Assembly: GCF_048381675.1 (NCBI RefSeq)
Contig: NZ_JBLWIS010000003.1
Span: forward strand, 62,001-126,000
Reading direction: 5' to 3'
DNA length: 64,000 nt
Origin: Advenella sp048381675
Lineage (GTDB): Bacteria; Pseudomonadota; Gammaproteobacteria; Burkholderiales; Burkholderiaceae_B
In this document: positions 1 through 8,859 of the stretch, piece after piece
How positions within the stretch are numbered: the first letter of the stretch is position 1
Layout: every line of letters begins with the position of its first letter
Position numbers and translations under genes: made by a program
The notes under the pieces: generated by a model
Databases searched by the model: none
The model's input: only the letters and a program-made list of their open reading frames with translations
What the model was told of the DNA's origin: nothing

Positions 1-507
1 CGTTTGGGTAACCGTACGGAAAGACAGCTCCTCCCAGGGTATTTCATCAATACCAAAATAACGGGCTTCCAGGCTTTCCGGGCCAGGATTCAGTGTCGGA
101 TTTTTAGCCTCAGCCAAAAAATACATGTGTACCTGGTTAACGTGGGGGACATCAATGACGGTGTAAAGCTGTTTTAATGTGATGTCCGCACCCGCTTCTT
201 CGGTGGTTTCACGAATGGCGCCCAGGCTGCTGGTTTCACTTAGTTCCATGAAACCGGCAGGTAAAGTCCATTTGTCATAGCGGGGTTCGATGGCGCGGCG
301 GCAGAGCAGGATTTTATCTTCCCAAACCGGTACCGTGCCAACGACAACCAATGGATTTTTGTAATGGATGGCGCCACAGTTTTCGCAAAGGTCGCGCACG
401 CGGTTGTCATCGGGGGGGATTTTGCGGGTAAGGGCAGAGCCGCATTGTGAGCAAAAACGTTGCTCAACCGGTGCCGGAAAATAAAAGGAAGATTCGTGAT
501 AAGTCAT
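1..507 (-). CDS. Zinc-ribbon NUDIX hydrolase (3' end outside window)
   Basis: The minus-strand reading frame starts with ATG at 507 and runs off the left edge, giving 169 codons. Near the N-terminus two CxxC pairs (CSQCG, then CENCG about 20 residues later) form a zinc ribbon as in NudC-like proteins. A full Nudix box follows (G-x5-E-x7-REtTEEaGA, DNA about 175-245), the Mg-binding site that hydrolyses nucleoside diphosphates linked to another moiety. The substrate cannot be read from the sequence. NADH pyrophosphatase or ADP-ribose pyrophosphatase activity would fit the family. The missing C-terminus prevents a closer call. Confidence 0.85.
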   Translation of the reverse strand, partial: MTYHESSFYFPAPVEQRFCSQCGSALTRKIPPDDNRVRDLCENCGAIHYKNPLVVVGTVPVWEDKILLCRRAIEPRYDKWTLPAGFMELSETSSLGAIRETTEEAGADITLKQLYTVIDVPHVNQVHMYFLAEAKNPTLNPGPESLEARYFGIDEIPWEELSFRTVTQT

Positions 508-580
508 AGATTACGGGTAATTGTGTTTACGTACAATAATACATGGATTATCGCTTAAGTTTGCAATGGCCTGTTAAAAA

Positions 581-1201
581 TTATCCCGCCATGGGCCGGG
601 CAATAAAATTCATTTTTTCAGGGATCTGCCTGCTGTCAATTTGTTGTAAGGGTGCGCTGTATTCGGGATGTTGCCAGTAATGAACAAGTAGTTGCTCTCC
701 TTGTTCAAGTGAATGCAGGTGATTTTCTGACAGGCTATCCAGGCATGTGCCATGGTTATCAGGATTGGCAATAGAAAAATGCTCAATGACCTTGGGTGTA
801 TCCCGGCCATAAATAATAGCGGCACCAAGATTTGTTTGTGCATACAGGAAGCCCTGTTCATCCAGATACCACGCTTGTATGGTTTGTGCCGTTTGACGGG
901 TATGTGTCTCAAGTGTGTGGCTGTCTTCGGCCAGATGCAGTACATGGGGCGCATGCTCAAGGCAGACGTAAACACGTTGTGGACCATTCTGGAAAAACCA
1001 TTCACCGTTTTCCGTTGCAGCATAGTTGCGGTTGATGAATTCGTTGATCTGCGGGCTGCTTATGGATTCGCCAGGCTTGCCAGGTTGATATGAACCGGCG
1101 GGGTGAAGTTTCCATTTTCCGTTCAGGTCCAGGGATAACCAGCCATAAACGGCAGGAACATCAGGCCATTTTTTGATGGCGTCCAGCACGTTTTTGTCCA
1201 T
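581..1201 (-). CDS. Conserved hypothetical protein
   Basis: A 206-residue protein without signal peptide or membrane segment, rich in aromatic residues and histidine. I do not recognise the family. It reads as a soluble cytoplasmic protein of mixed strands, with short motifs such as VYGWLSLDLNGKW and NGEWFFQNGPQRVYV that suggest a beta-rich fold. It lies between a NUDIX gene and a small lipoprotein gene, all on the minus strand but with gaps of 73 and 99 bases, so an operon is not evident. No function is proposed. Confidence 0.6.
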   Translation of the reverse strand: MDKNVLDAIKKWPDVPAVYGWLSLDLNGKWKLHPAGSYQPGKPGESISSPQINEFINRNYAATENGEWFFQNGPQRVYVCLEHAPHVLHLAEDSHTLETHTRQTAQTIQAWYLDEQGFLYAQTNLGAAIIYGRDTPKVIEHFSIANPDNHGTCLDSLSENHLHSLEQGEQLLVHYWQHPEYSAPLQQIDSRQIPEKMNFIARPMAG

Positions 1202-1300
1202 AGTCGTTCCTTTCGTGTCTTGTTGTTACGGGCAGTCGGGGCATATAACCTGGCATCATAATCGTTGCCAAGAGCCCGACGTACCTTTACCTTTTGTTGA

Positions 1301-1429
1301 TTATTTGGCTGCTCTTTCGATTGCCTGGCCACCCGCTGAAATGTCTTCTCCAATCCCTTTGACTGTATTGCATCCTGAAAGGGCAAATATAGAGACGAGT
1401 GCTGCTAAGACATAGTTTTTGAGTTTCAT
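1301..1429 (-). CDS. Entericidin A/B family small lipoprotein
   Basis: This is a 42-residue ORF starting with ATG at 1429, preceded by AAGGA at about the right spacing. Residues 1-19 are a signal peptide ending in the lipobox ALSGC, so Cys20 should be lipidated. The mature part has the entericidin pattern NTVKGIGEDIS..G..IERAAK. In Escherichia coli, entericidins A and B are small membrane lipoproteins described as an antidote/toxin pair. Here I see a single member with no second copy beside it. The gene is monocistronic. Confidence 0.85.
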   Translation of the reverse strand: MKLKNYVLAALVSIFALSGCNTVKGIGEDISAGGQAIERAAK

Positions 1430-1606
1430 GTTGCTATCCTTGTTGAACTTTATTTATGGCAATAAGGATAGCCGATCTGTTTGAAAAAAACATTTGTTGA
1501 CGGGGGATTTGATGCAATATGACGACATCAGTCAGTAGATGGCGAGGTTTTATCGACATGCCTTTGCTATCTTGCAAATAATGCTGGCGGTAAGGGTAAG
1601 TTAAAT

Positions 1607-2566
1607 TCAGAGCTTTTTGTGTTTTTTCAGTTTATCAAGTGCGGGCAGGCAAATCTCAACGGCGCGGCGTCCTTCCTCGATCGCTTCAGCGGCACGGTGA
1701 AAATCCAGCAGGCTTAAGTGGGCCAGTTGTGGCGCAATAATAATGTGCGGTGGTTCTCCGGCCATCCTGCTGCGGGTAATTTGCGCTTGCATGATATTCA
1801 CGCTGGAAGCGATGACATCCAGTAATGATGGGGTTTTCAGTGGTAAGGGAGTACCTTCCTGGAGGTTAGCTGGCTTGCCAAAATTTTGCTGGAGCTTGCG
1901 AAGCCATTCGGGGACATTGTTGCCAAAGGAAAATGCAGGTGCGGGCGGGTTATAAAAATACCGGCCAATCAAGTCCGAGTTCAGGTCTACCGCAATCAAA
2001 AAATCGGCACCCATCGCACGGGCTAGGGAAACCGGTACCGGATTGACCAAGCCGCCATCCACCAGAATTTCCTGATCACGAATAAAAGGGGTAAATAAAC
2101 CGGGCAGGGCCAATGAAGCCCTGACTGCATCAACGGTAGATCCTTCACGGATCCAGATCTCGTTGCCAGTGGTCAGGGAGGTGGCGACCGAGCCGAATGG
2201 CAGGTTGAGATCTTCTATGTTTCTGTCCATGAAATGGTCTTTGAAAAAATTCATGATTTTTTCACCTTTCAGGAACCCACCATTCAGATGGACATCCATA
2301 AAAGAGAGCACATTGCCAATTTTGAGGTCCAGGACCCATTTCGTGAAAACATCAATTTCACCTGCCGCATAAGCAGCGCCTACCAGGGCGCCAATTGAGG
2401 TACCGCAAATAATGTCCGGCTTGATACCTGCTTCTTCCAATGCTTGTATGACCCCAATATGTGACCATCCACGGGCAGATCCGCTGCCCAGGATAAGGCC
2501 GATTTTTGGTTTTTTATGGATGGGGTGTTGTGGTGACATGCGTTGAATAATGATAGTTGTCTGCAA
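1607..2566 (-). CDS. Patatin-like phospholipase (RssA/NTE-type)
   Basis: A 319-residue serine hydrolase of the patatin family. The oxyanion-hole motif GSGSARGWSHIG lies near residue 27, the nucleophile elbow GTSIG places Ser57, and a DGGLVNP motif supplies the catalytic Asp. These three motifs define the Ser-Asp dyad of bacterial patatin-like esterases. It has no signal peptide, so a cytoplasmic or membrane-associated lipid acylhydrolase is expected. An internal Met at residue 10 could also be the start. The substrate is unknown. Confidence 0.85.
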   Translation of the reverse strand: MQTTIIIQRMSPQHPIHKKPKIGLILGSGSARGWSHIGVIQALEEAGIKPDIICGTSIGALVGAAYAAGEIDVFTKWVLDLKIGNVLSFMDVHLNGGFLKGEKIMNFFKDHFMDRNIEDLNLPFGSVATSLTTGNEIWIREGSTVDAVRASLALPGLFTPFIRDQEILVDGGLVNPVPVSLARAMGADFLIAVDLNSDLIGRYFYNPPAPAFSFGNNVPEWLRKLQQNFGKPANLQEGTPLPLKTPSLLDVIASSVNIMQAQITRSRMAGEPPHIIIAPQLAHLSLLDFHRAAEAIEEGRRAVEICLPALDKLKKHKKL

Positions 2567-2670
2567 ATAAAGAATTTTATCATTGTGTTGTTGTGTTTTT
2601 TATTTATATGTTTATGAAATTCAGTAATATGTGACATTAGATTTCAATATAAATTTATTTGGGGTAAATC

Positions 2671-3906
2671 TTGTCGCATCCTGAAACCGCCGCATTGGAA
2701 GAGATCACGCCGGCTTTGTCTCGGCGCCAGCAACGAGGGAATATCGCCCGCCTTACCGTTGCCCAGGCTTTGGCAGGGGCCAATTCGGTGGTTGTTTATG
2801 CAACGGGGGCAATTGTTGGTAATGTGTTGGCCCCGGATAAATCATTGGCAACCTTGCCAATCAGTATTTTTGTGGTGGGCATGGCGGCCTGTATCTTGCC
2901 TATGGGGCGGCTTGCCCGGCGTTATGGCCGCCGCATGGCTTTCATGGCGGGCACAGGGTGTGGCGTATTGGTGGGTTTGCTGTCAGCGCTGGCTGTGGTG
3001 CTGGGTTCATTTTGGTTGTTTTGTCTGGCGACATTTTTTGGTGGTGCTTATGCCGCGGTGGTCCTTTCTTTTCGTTTTGCGGCCGCTGACGGGGTTGAAC
3101 CAAAAATGCGGGCCAGATCCCTTTCTTTTGTAATGGGGGGCGGTGTGGCTGCTGGTGTCATAGGGCCGCAACTGGTAACTTATACCATGGATTTTTGGCA
3201 GCCCTATACGTTTGCCATTACTTATTTAGTGCAGGCGGCTGTTGCCGCTTTGTCTGCAATCGTGTTGTTTGGCGTTTGTTTGCCGCGTCCCTCGGCCAGC
3301 AAAGAAGCCGGTGGCCGGCCACTTTCATTAATTTTGCGACAGCCCCGTTTTGTCACCGCCATTATTTGTGCGGCGGTTTCTTACCTGCTCATGAATTTCA
3401 TCATGACATCGGCTCCCCTGGCCATGCAAATGTGTGGTCACCCTCTTGAGATGGCTAATCTGGGTATGCAGTGGCATGTGATTGCCATGTATTTGCCCAG
3501 TTTTTTTACCGGGCGATTAATAACGCGTTTCGGGGCTGGTCGTGTGGTAACGGCAGGTTTGCTGATGATTGCCATCTCGGCCATGATAGGTTTGGCAGGC
3601 ATTGATGTGGCGCATTTCTGGCTGAGCCTGATTTTATTGGGGGTGGGCTGGAACTTTGGTTTTGTGGGCGCCTCAGCCATGGTACTTGAGTGCCACCGGC
3701 CAGAAGAAGCAACACGCGTGCAATCATTTAATGATTTTATTGTATTTGGCACGATGGCTATCGGCTCATTTGCCTCAGGTAATTTGTTGGCTTCTTATGG
3801 CTGGGATATGGTGCTTTGGGTTTCATTTGCACCATTGATTCTGGCTGTGATCGTGTTGTCAGTAACCGCGGTTTTACGCCCGGCATCTTCAGTTGAGCGC
3901 CTTTGA
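2671..3906 (+). CDS. MFS transporter
   Basis: A 411-residue integral membrane protein with about 12 hydrophobic segments and the MFS loop 2-3 motif (G.LARRYGRR near residue 90). Translation starts at TTG 2671, preceded by GGGG at a suitable distance. No ATG fits the N-terminus. The fold is that of a proton-coupled exporter or importer, but the substrate cannot be inferred. It is divergent from the patatin gene and convergent with the cardiolipin synthase gene. Confidence 0.8.
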   Translation: MSHPETAALEEITPALSRRQQRGNIARLTVAQALAGANSVVVYATGAIVGNVLAPDKSLATLPISIFVVGMAACILPMGRLARRYGRRMAFMAGTGCGVLVGLLSALAVVLGSFWLFCLATFFGGAYAAVVLSFRFAAADGVEPKMRARSLSFVMGGGVAAGVIGPQLVTYTMDFWQPYTFAITYLVQAAVAALSAIVLFGVCLPRPSASKEAGGRPLSLILRQPRFVTAIICAAVSYLLMNFIMTSAPLAMQMCGHPLEMANLGMQWHVIAMYLPSFFTGRLITRFGAGRVVTAGLLMIAISAMIGLAGIDVAHFWLSLILLGVGWNFGFVGASAMVLECHRPEEATRVQSFNDFIVFGTMAIGSFASGNLLASYGWDMVLWVSFAPLILAVIVLSVTAVLRPASSVERL

Positions 3907-3980
3907 GGATATCGTGGATGTGGCCCGGTGGCCCGGTTGAGTTTGGAAGAAGGCAGGCTTTGTATGTCCTGCCCAAGCCT

Positions 3981-5390
3981 TTAGAGAACCGGGCTGAGTA
4001 TGGCCAGGATATTGTTGCGAAGCCGGTAGAGTGCGCTCCAGGCGTCTACGTCGGTTTGTTCAATCGGTTTTGACTGTCTGATGTATGATGCTTGTCTTTC
4101 GCGGATGGCCTGGCTCAATGCTTCATCCTGGAACAGAATGTTGTTCTCGAAATTCAGCTCAAAGCTGCGCCGGTCCATGTTTGCAGAACCAATCAGGGTT
4201 GTCTTGTCATCAACGGTCAGTGTTTTGGCGTGTAGCAAGCCACCCGTGTATTCATAAATCCGGACACCGGCATCCAGTAATTCAGAATAATGGCTGCGGC
4301 TTGCCGCACCCACGAACCAGCTGTCATTGCGGGCTGGCAGGATAATCGTTGTTGAAACTCCCCTGCGGGCACTGCTGCAAAGTGCTGACTGCATAAAGTC
4401 GTCAGGTACGTAGTACGGGGTTGTAATGACCAGTTCCTGCTGCGCGCTGAACATGAGTGTGGCAAACAGCTCTGGCGTGGCGGAATAGTGATTCTCGGGG
4501 CCGGTTCCGATAACCTGGGCGATGAAACCCGGCTTTGGTAGCGGCATGGGCTGCTGCGCCAGTTCGCGGCAATCCTCATTGGTGCAGATAAGCCAATCGG
4601 TCAGGAATAGCAGCTGGTTTTGTCGGGCAATCGGTCCTTCGAACCGAATGACGGCATCAACCCAGGGGGCGTATTTTGCCTTGATGGCAAATTCGGGGTC
4701 GGCACAGTTCTGGCTGCCACAATAAGTGATCCGGTTGTCAATGACAACAATTTTGCGGTGATTACGAACGTCAATGCGTCCTTTCAGGATGCGTACCAGA
4801 ATGTTGCCAATGGGTTGGGCGCGCGCCAGTTGCACGCCCGCTTTATTCATTGTCTGCCAGTGTTCGCTACGGATAAAGTTGCGTGATCCCAGGTCATCGA
4901 CGATCACGCGGCAGGTAACGCCACGTTGGGCTGCCCGCACCAGGGCTGCAACCACTTTGCATCCGTTGGTATCTGCCAGCCAGATATAGAAAAGAAGGTG
5001 TACATGTTCAAGGGCGGCATCAATATTAGCAACCAAAGCATCAATTGTGGCGTTCGAGTCATCAAGCAAATGCCCGGTGTTGCCGCCAACCGGATTGAAG
5101 CCACTGATAGATTTGCCGATTGAAAATCCAGCCGAGCTGATTGGGGCAATGCCGGTGTCTGAGGGGGGGCTGGAAATTGGTGTCAGGGCGTCCTTAAGGG
5201 GCTGTGGGTGAGCCTGGCCCTTGTTGGGACGAACTTCACCCAGCATCAGGTAGGTTAATGCGCCCACGTAGGGCAGGGCCATAATAAAAAGGATCCACGC
5301 AACCCGTGATGCTGGATCGCGGTTAGGCCTGAGCAATACACGAATCGATAGTCCCGTGATAATTAGAAAGTGGGCAATAATTAGCCACAT
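3981..5390 (-). CDS. cls: Cardiolipin synthase
   Basis: A 469-residue membrane phospholipase-D family enzyme that joins two phosphatidylglycerols into cardiolipin and glycerol. Two hydrophobic helices lie at the N-terminus, with the characteristic phrase DPASRVAWILFI between them. Two HKD active-site motifs follow: HRKIVVID and HAKTLTVDD, each followed by a GSxN segment. Length and arrangement match bacterial ClsA. The gene follows the tRNA cluster on the same strand, but a terminator at 5469-5498 separates them. Confidence 0.92.
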   Translation of the reverse strand: MWLIIAHFLIITGLSIRVLLRPNRDPASRVAWILFIMALPYVGALTYLMLGEVRPNKGQAHPQPLKDALTPISSPPSDTGIAPISSAGFSIGKSISGFNPVGGNTGHLLDDSNATIDALVANIDAALEHVHLLFYIWLADTNGCKVVAALVRAAQRGVTCRVIVDDLGSRNFIRSEHWQTMNKAGVQLARAQPIGNILVRILKGRIDVRNHRKIVVIDNRITYCGSQNCADPEFAIKAKYAPWVDAVIRFEGPIARQNQLLFLTDWLICTNEDCRELAQQPMPLPKPGFIAQVIGTGPENHYSATPELFATLMFSAQQELVITTPYYVPDDFMQSALCSSARRGVSTTIILPARNDSWFVGAASRSHYSELLDAGVRIYEYTGGLLHAKTLTVDDKTTLIGSANMDRRSFELNFENNILFQDEALSQAIRERQASYIRQSKPIEQTDVDAWSALYRLRNNILAILSPVL

Positions 5391-5468
5391 GAGAATACCC
5401 TCATTACTATATAAGTGGATTTACGACTGGGATTTTGATTATATCTGCTGGCGGCAGGGGATGGTAAC

Positions 5469-5498
5469 AAAAAGCCCAGACCGAAGTCTGGGCTTTTT
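5469..5498 (-). terminator. Rho-independent terminator of the tRNA-Cys/tRNA-Gly transcript
   Basis: A 13-base-pair perfect hairpin (AAAAAGCCCAGAC / GTCTGGGCTTTTT). Its loop reads TTCG on the minus strand, so it is very stable, and it ends in a T run. It lies just downstream of tRNA-Gly on the minus strand. Confidence 0.85.
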
Positions 5499-5505
5499 TG
5501 GAATT

Positions 5506-5581
5506 TGGAGCGGGAAACGAGTCTCGAACTCGCGACCTCAACCTTGGCAAGGTTGCGCTCTACCAACTGAGCTATTCCCGC
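5506..5581 (-). tRNA. tRNA-Gly (GCC)
   Basis: A 76-base cloverleaf read on the minus strand starting GCGGGAATAGC. It has a D-loop AGTTGGTAGAG, an anticodon loop TTGCCAA with anticodon GCC, a T-loop GTTCGAGAC, an acceptor pairing GCGGGAA/TTCCCGC and an encoded CCA end. It is identical to the copy at 6693-6768. Confidence 0.97.
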
Positions 5582-5599
5582 ATATTGATAAGTCTTTAC

Positions 5600-5673
5600 T
5601 GGAGGCGCAGAGCGGAGTCGAACCGCTCTGGACGGATTTGCAATCCGCTGCATAACCGCTTTGCTACTGCGCC
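5600..5673 (-). tRNA. tRNA-Cys (GCA)
   Basis: A 74-base cloverleaf on the minus strand starting GGCGCAGTAGC. It has the anticodon loop TTGCAAA (anticodon GCA), a T-arm AGAGCGGTTCGACTCCGCTC and an encoded CCA end. It is 18 bases upstream of tRNA-Gly and presumably co-transcribed with it. Confidence 0.97.
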
Positions 5674-6122
5674 ATTTAGTACATGCAACTGATTGGATCG
5701 GATCTTTCAATCGCTGTTATTCAGTGCTTAAGACTTAATAAGAAAATAAGTATAGCATCATTAATTTAAAATTTTGTTTTTTTGTTATAAAAAAACAGCA
5801 AAAACATCCTTTGAAAGGTTTTTATATGTTTTTTTGTTGTAACTACGCATCATTTTGACAATTAATTGTTTTTTTTGCATGTGGTCAGTTTGATTGCGTG
5901 GGAAGTGCTTGATTGCATGGGGGGGGGCTTAAGTTGAGTTGCGGGTGAGGATCGGGTCCTTGTTGATGTAACGCATTGTTTTGTAAAATATTTTTTTCTA
6001 TACTGGGGGTATAATCAACAGGCAGGATGTGACGGGAAGGGTAAGAAGTTGGTTCGTGTTGGATGAAATTAAAACTTATTTCTTTAGGTGATGTTAATTT
6101 TTCAACATTCAAGGGGACAATC
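5674..6122. other. AT-rich intergenic region upstream of the phasin-like gene
   Basis: No ORF here looks real. The stretch is very AT-rich with several T and A runs, and it carries a run of nine G at 5919-5927. It should hold the divergent promoters for the tRNA cluster (minus) and the phasin-like gene (plus). I could not fix a promoter with confidence. The segment TTGTAAAAT near 5980 is a possible -10 region. Confidence 0.5.
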
Positions 6123-6593
6123 ATGGTTTCTAGTCATAAAGCATCAGCGGGATCAGGTAATCAGTTGCCACAGGCATTATTAAGTGCAAATCTGGAGTTG
6201 TCCCAGCGTATGGGGAAGCTGTTTCAGGAAAATAATCAGCGCTGGGGTGAGTTTGTTGCCAAGGCTTTTGGTGAGAGCAAGGGGAATATGGAAAAGCTGC
6301 TTAAATTAAACAATGGGCAGTTTCAGGGGCAAACGCTTAATGATCTTCTGGAGGGCTTGTCGCAATGCGCTAATTGCAACCGTGAATTAGCGCAGCGGGC
6401 GCTTGAAAACCAGCAGTTGTTCATGTCCGGTTTAACGGAAATATTGCAGCAGTGGCAGCAGCAGTCGACTGAAATGGCGGGTAATGCAAATGCCATACCC
6501 TGGAACAATATGTTTGCCGATATGATGAAACAGATGAATGCGGGTTTTTTGTTATTTAATCCCAATGCAAAAGAGGCAGCAAAAGAAAAATAA
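6123..6593 (+). CDS. Phasin-family protein
   Basis: A 156-residue, helix-rich, glutamine-rich protein with no signal peptide. I chose ATG 6123 because AAGGGGA precedes it; the frame stays open to an ATG at 6063 without such a site. The central amphipathic stretch (LSQRMGKLFQENNQRWGEFV, then LAQRALENQQLFMSG) resembles phasins, which coat polyhydroxyalkanoate granules. The rest of the window has no PHA synthase to confirm that role. The gene sits alone between tRNA genes and ends in a bidirectional terminator. Confidence 0.65.
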   Translation: MVSSHKASAGSGNQLPQALLSANLELSQRMGKLFQENNQRWGEFVAKAFGESKGNMEKLLKLNNGQFQGQTLNDLLEGLSQCANCNRELAQRALENQQLFMSGLTEILQQWQQQSTEMAGNANAIPWNNMFADMMKQMNAGFLLFNPNAKEAAKEK

Positions 6594-6629
6594 CAATGAG
6601 CGTTTGAAATGTAAGTTTTCAGCAGAAAC

Positions 6630-6657
6630 AAAAAAAGGACCGTAAGGTCCTTTTTTT
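6630..6657. terminator. Bidirectional terminator between phasin-like gene and tRNA-Gly
   Basis: The hairpin AAAAAAAGGACC-GTAA-GGTCCTTTTTTT has A and T runs on both sides. It can terminate the plus-strand phasin-like transcript and the minus-strand tRNA-Gly transcript. Confidence 0.85.
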
Positions 6658-6692
6658 ATATTCACAGATATAAAATCTATGAATTTGAATTC

Positions 6693-6768
6693 TGGAGCGG
6701 GAAACGAGTCTCGAACTCGCGACCTCAACCTTGGCAAGGTTGCGCTCTACCAACTGAGCTATTCCCGC
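6693..6768 (-). tRNA. tRNA-Gly (GCC), second copy
   Basis: A 76-base cloverleaf with anticodon GCC and encoded CCA, identical to 5506-5581. It is a separate unit, because the terminator at 6630-6657 follows it on the minus strand. Confidence 0.97.
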
Positions 6769-6956
6769 ATTTTTCACTATTTTCAGAACAGTGCTGAATC
6801 AGTGAATTTTTAAATTATAAGCAATCTTTTTTCAGTTTGCAAGCATTTTTTTATTTGCCTGTTTTTTGAAATAAGCAAGAAGTGCTTAAGAAAGATGAAA
6901 TAATAGCATTTATTTCTTTATAATGTCAAAAAAACGTTATTTGAATAGTTGGAAAT

Positions 6957-7976
6957 ATGGATTTTATACAACAGAAAGACCTGAGCCGTTTGAATACCCT
7001 GGGGTTGAAATCATTGGCTAGAAACTACATAAGTCTTTGTAATAAAAAGGATTTAACGGGTATTTCGGGATTGTTGAAGCCGGGGGTTCCTTACTTCATC
7101 CTGGGGGGTGGAAGTAATGTTGTATTAAGTGAACAAGTCGATCAAATTGTGGTTCATAACCAACTCAAAGGGATTTGTCTTGTGCGGGAATCTGACACTG
7201 ACTGGTTGGTAGAAGCCGCTGCTGGTGAGATTTGGCATGATTTTGTGGTTTATTGCACACAGCAAGGTTGGTATGGGTTGGAAAACCTGGCCTTGATACC
7301 CGGGACGGTCGGTGCAGCGCCTGTGCAAAATATTGGTGCTTATGGCGTAGAAGTAAAAGACCGGCTCGATTCTGTGGTGGCTTATGATCCGTTGACGCAA
7401 ACAGAGCGTATATTTAATAATGAACAATGCCGTTTTGCCTATCGTGACAGTATCTTCAAGCACGAAGATGGCAAAGGTTTGATTATCACGGCAGTGCGGT
7501 TTCGCCTGCCCAAGCAATGGGTGCCTGTACTTTCTTACCCTGATCTTCAGCAATATGAAGGATTGCAGTCCGGTCTTGCTGCACAGGCCGTTCTTGATGC
7601 TGTGTGCGAGATTCGCCGGCGCAAGTTACCGGATCCAAAGGTAACGGGTAATGCAGGCAGTTTTTTTAAAAACCCGATTGTTTCTGCACAGCATTATTGG
7701 CAATTAAAAGAGCAGTTTCCTGGGATTGTTGCCTATGAGCAGCCCAATAACAGTTATAAGCTGGCGGCAGGTTGGATGATTGACCAGTGTGGCTGGAAAG
7801 GGCGGCAATTGGGTAATGCCGGCGTGCATGCAAGGCAGGCTTTGGTCATTATTAATACCGGCAATGCCTGTGCGGCAGATATTATCGCTATTGCAAAGGC
7901 CATTGCCGGTGATGTCAGGCAGAAATTTGGCGTTTCATTAGAGCCGGAACCTGTTTTTGTAGGTACCGGGTTCTAA
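6957..7976 (+). CDS. murB: UDP-N-acetylenolpyruvoylglucosamine reductase
   Basis: This 339-residue cytoplasmic flavoenzyme reduces the enolpyruvyl group of UDP-GlcNAc-enolpyruvate to UDP-MurNAc with NADPH, in peptidoglycan synthesis. The FAD-binding motif GGGSNVVLSE is near residue 51. The stretch IPGTVGAAPVQNIGAYG lies near residue 115 and GNAGSFFKNP, with the catalytic Ser, near 230. Length matches type I MurB as in Escherichia coli (342). It stands alone, convergent with dapB. Confidence 0.95.
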   Translation: MDFIQQKDLSRLNTLGLKSLARNYISLCNKKDLTGISGLLKPGVPYFILGGGSNVVLSEQVDQIVVHNQLKGICLVRESDTDWLVEAAAGEIWHDFVVYCTQQGWYGLENLALIPGTVGAAPVQNIGAYGVEVKDRLDSVVAYDPLTQTERIFNNEQCRFAYRDSIFKHEDGKGLIITAVRFRLPKQWVPVLSYPDLQQYEGLQSGLAAQAVLDAVCEIRRRKLPDPKVTGNAGSFFKNPIVSAQHYWQLKEQFPGIVAYEQPNNSYKLAAGWMIDQCGWKGRQLGNAGVHARQALVIINTGNACAADIIAIAKAIAGDVRQKFGVSLEPEPVFVGTGF

Positions 7977-8019
7977 ATTTTCTGATTCCGGGCAAGACAC
8001 AGCCTGTTTTATTCAGGCA

Positions 8020-8811
8020 TTAACCTTGAATCACGTCTTGCATGTTGAACAGGCCGCTCTCACGGTTTTGCAGGAACAGGGCGGCCTTCAGGCTGCCTTG
8101 GGCATAAGTGGCGCGGCTGGATGATTTGTGGGTAATTTCAATTCGCTCGCCGGTGCCGCAAAACATGACGGTATGGTCGCCAATAATGTCACCGCCACGT
8201 ACCACCGAAAAGCCGATTTGGCCTTCTTTGCGTGGTCCGGTGTGGCCGTGACGGGCCCAGTCGGCAATATCATCCAGTTTTTTATCCCAGGCCTGGGCAA
8301 TGACTTCACCCATTTTCAGCGCGGTCCCTGAAGGCGCATCCACCTTGTGCTTGTGATGCGCTTCGTAAACTTCAACATCGTAGCCGGTGTTGAGTAATTG
8401 TGCCGCCAGTTCAAGCAGGCGTAAAGTGGCATTCACGCCAATGCTCATGTTTGGGGCAAATACAATAGCGGTTTCTTGGGCGGCCGCTTCGATGGCTTGA
8501 ATACCTGCAGCGTCAAAGCCGGTAGTGCCAATGACTACTTTGGTTTTGTATTCGCAGCAAGCCTGCAGGTGTTTCAGGGTGCCTTCGGGGCGAGTGAAAT
8601 CAATTAAGCAATCGCTGTTGCTCAGTGCCGACAAGTCATCGGTAATGGTAACCCCGGTTGGTTTGCCCAGGAATGCACCCGCATCGCTGCCAAGGTGTTC
8701 GCTACCCGAATGATCAAGGGCAACGGCAAGTTCAAGTTCAGGGTGCTCGAGAACCGCTTCAATGAGCATGCGGCCCATGCGGCCGCTGGCTCCGGAAATA
8801 GCTATACGCAT
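8020..8811 (-). CDS. dapB: 4-hydroxy-tetrahydrodipicolinate reductase
   Basis: This 263-residue enzyme of the lysine/diaminopimelate pathway reduces hydroxytetrahydrodipicolinate with NAD(P)H. The Rossmann motif GASGRMGRML starts at residue 7. The signature EAHHKHKVDAPSGTA near residue 155 holds the catalytic His-His-Lys. It lies 48 bases downstream of bamE on the same strand, an arrangement common in related betaproteobacteria. Confidence 0.96.
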   Translation of the reverse strand: MRIAISGASGRMGRMLIEAVLEHPELELAVALDHSGSEHLGSDAGAFLGKPTGVTITDDLSALSNSDCLIDFTRPEGTLKHLQACCEYKTKVVIGTTGFDAAGIQAIEAAAQETAIVFAPNMSIGVNATLRLLELAAQLLNTGYDVEVYEAHHKHKVDAPSGTALKMGEVIAQAWDKKLDDIADWARHGHTGPRKEGQIGFSVVRGGDIIGDHTVMFCGTGERIEITHKSSSRATYAQGSLKAALFLQNRESGLFNMQDVIQG

Positions 8812-8859
8812 GTAAATAACCTTTGGTTTTGATAATTATTGATTGCTGCTGGTGCAGTA

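Noticed and set aside
5381..5710. Open frames crossing the tRNA genes
   Set aside because: They overlap tRNA-Gly, tRNA-Cys and the terminator, and show no protein-like features.
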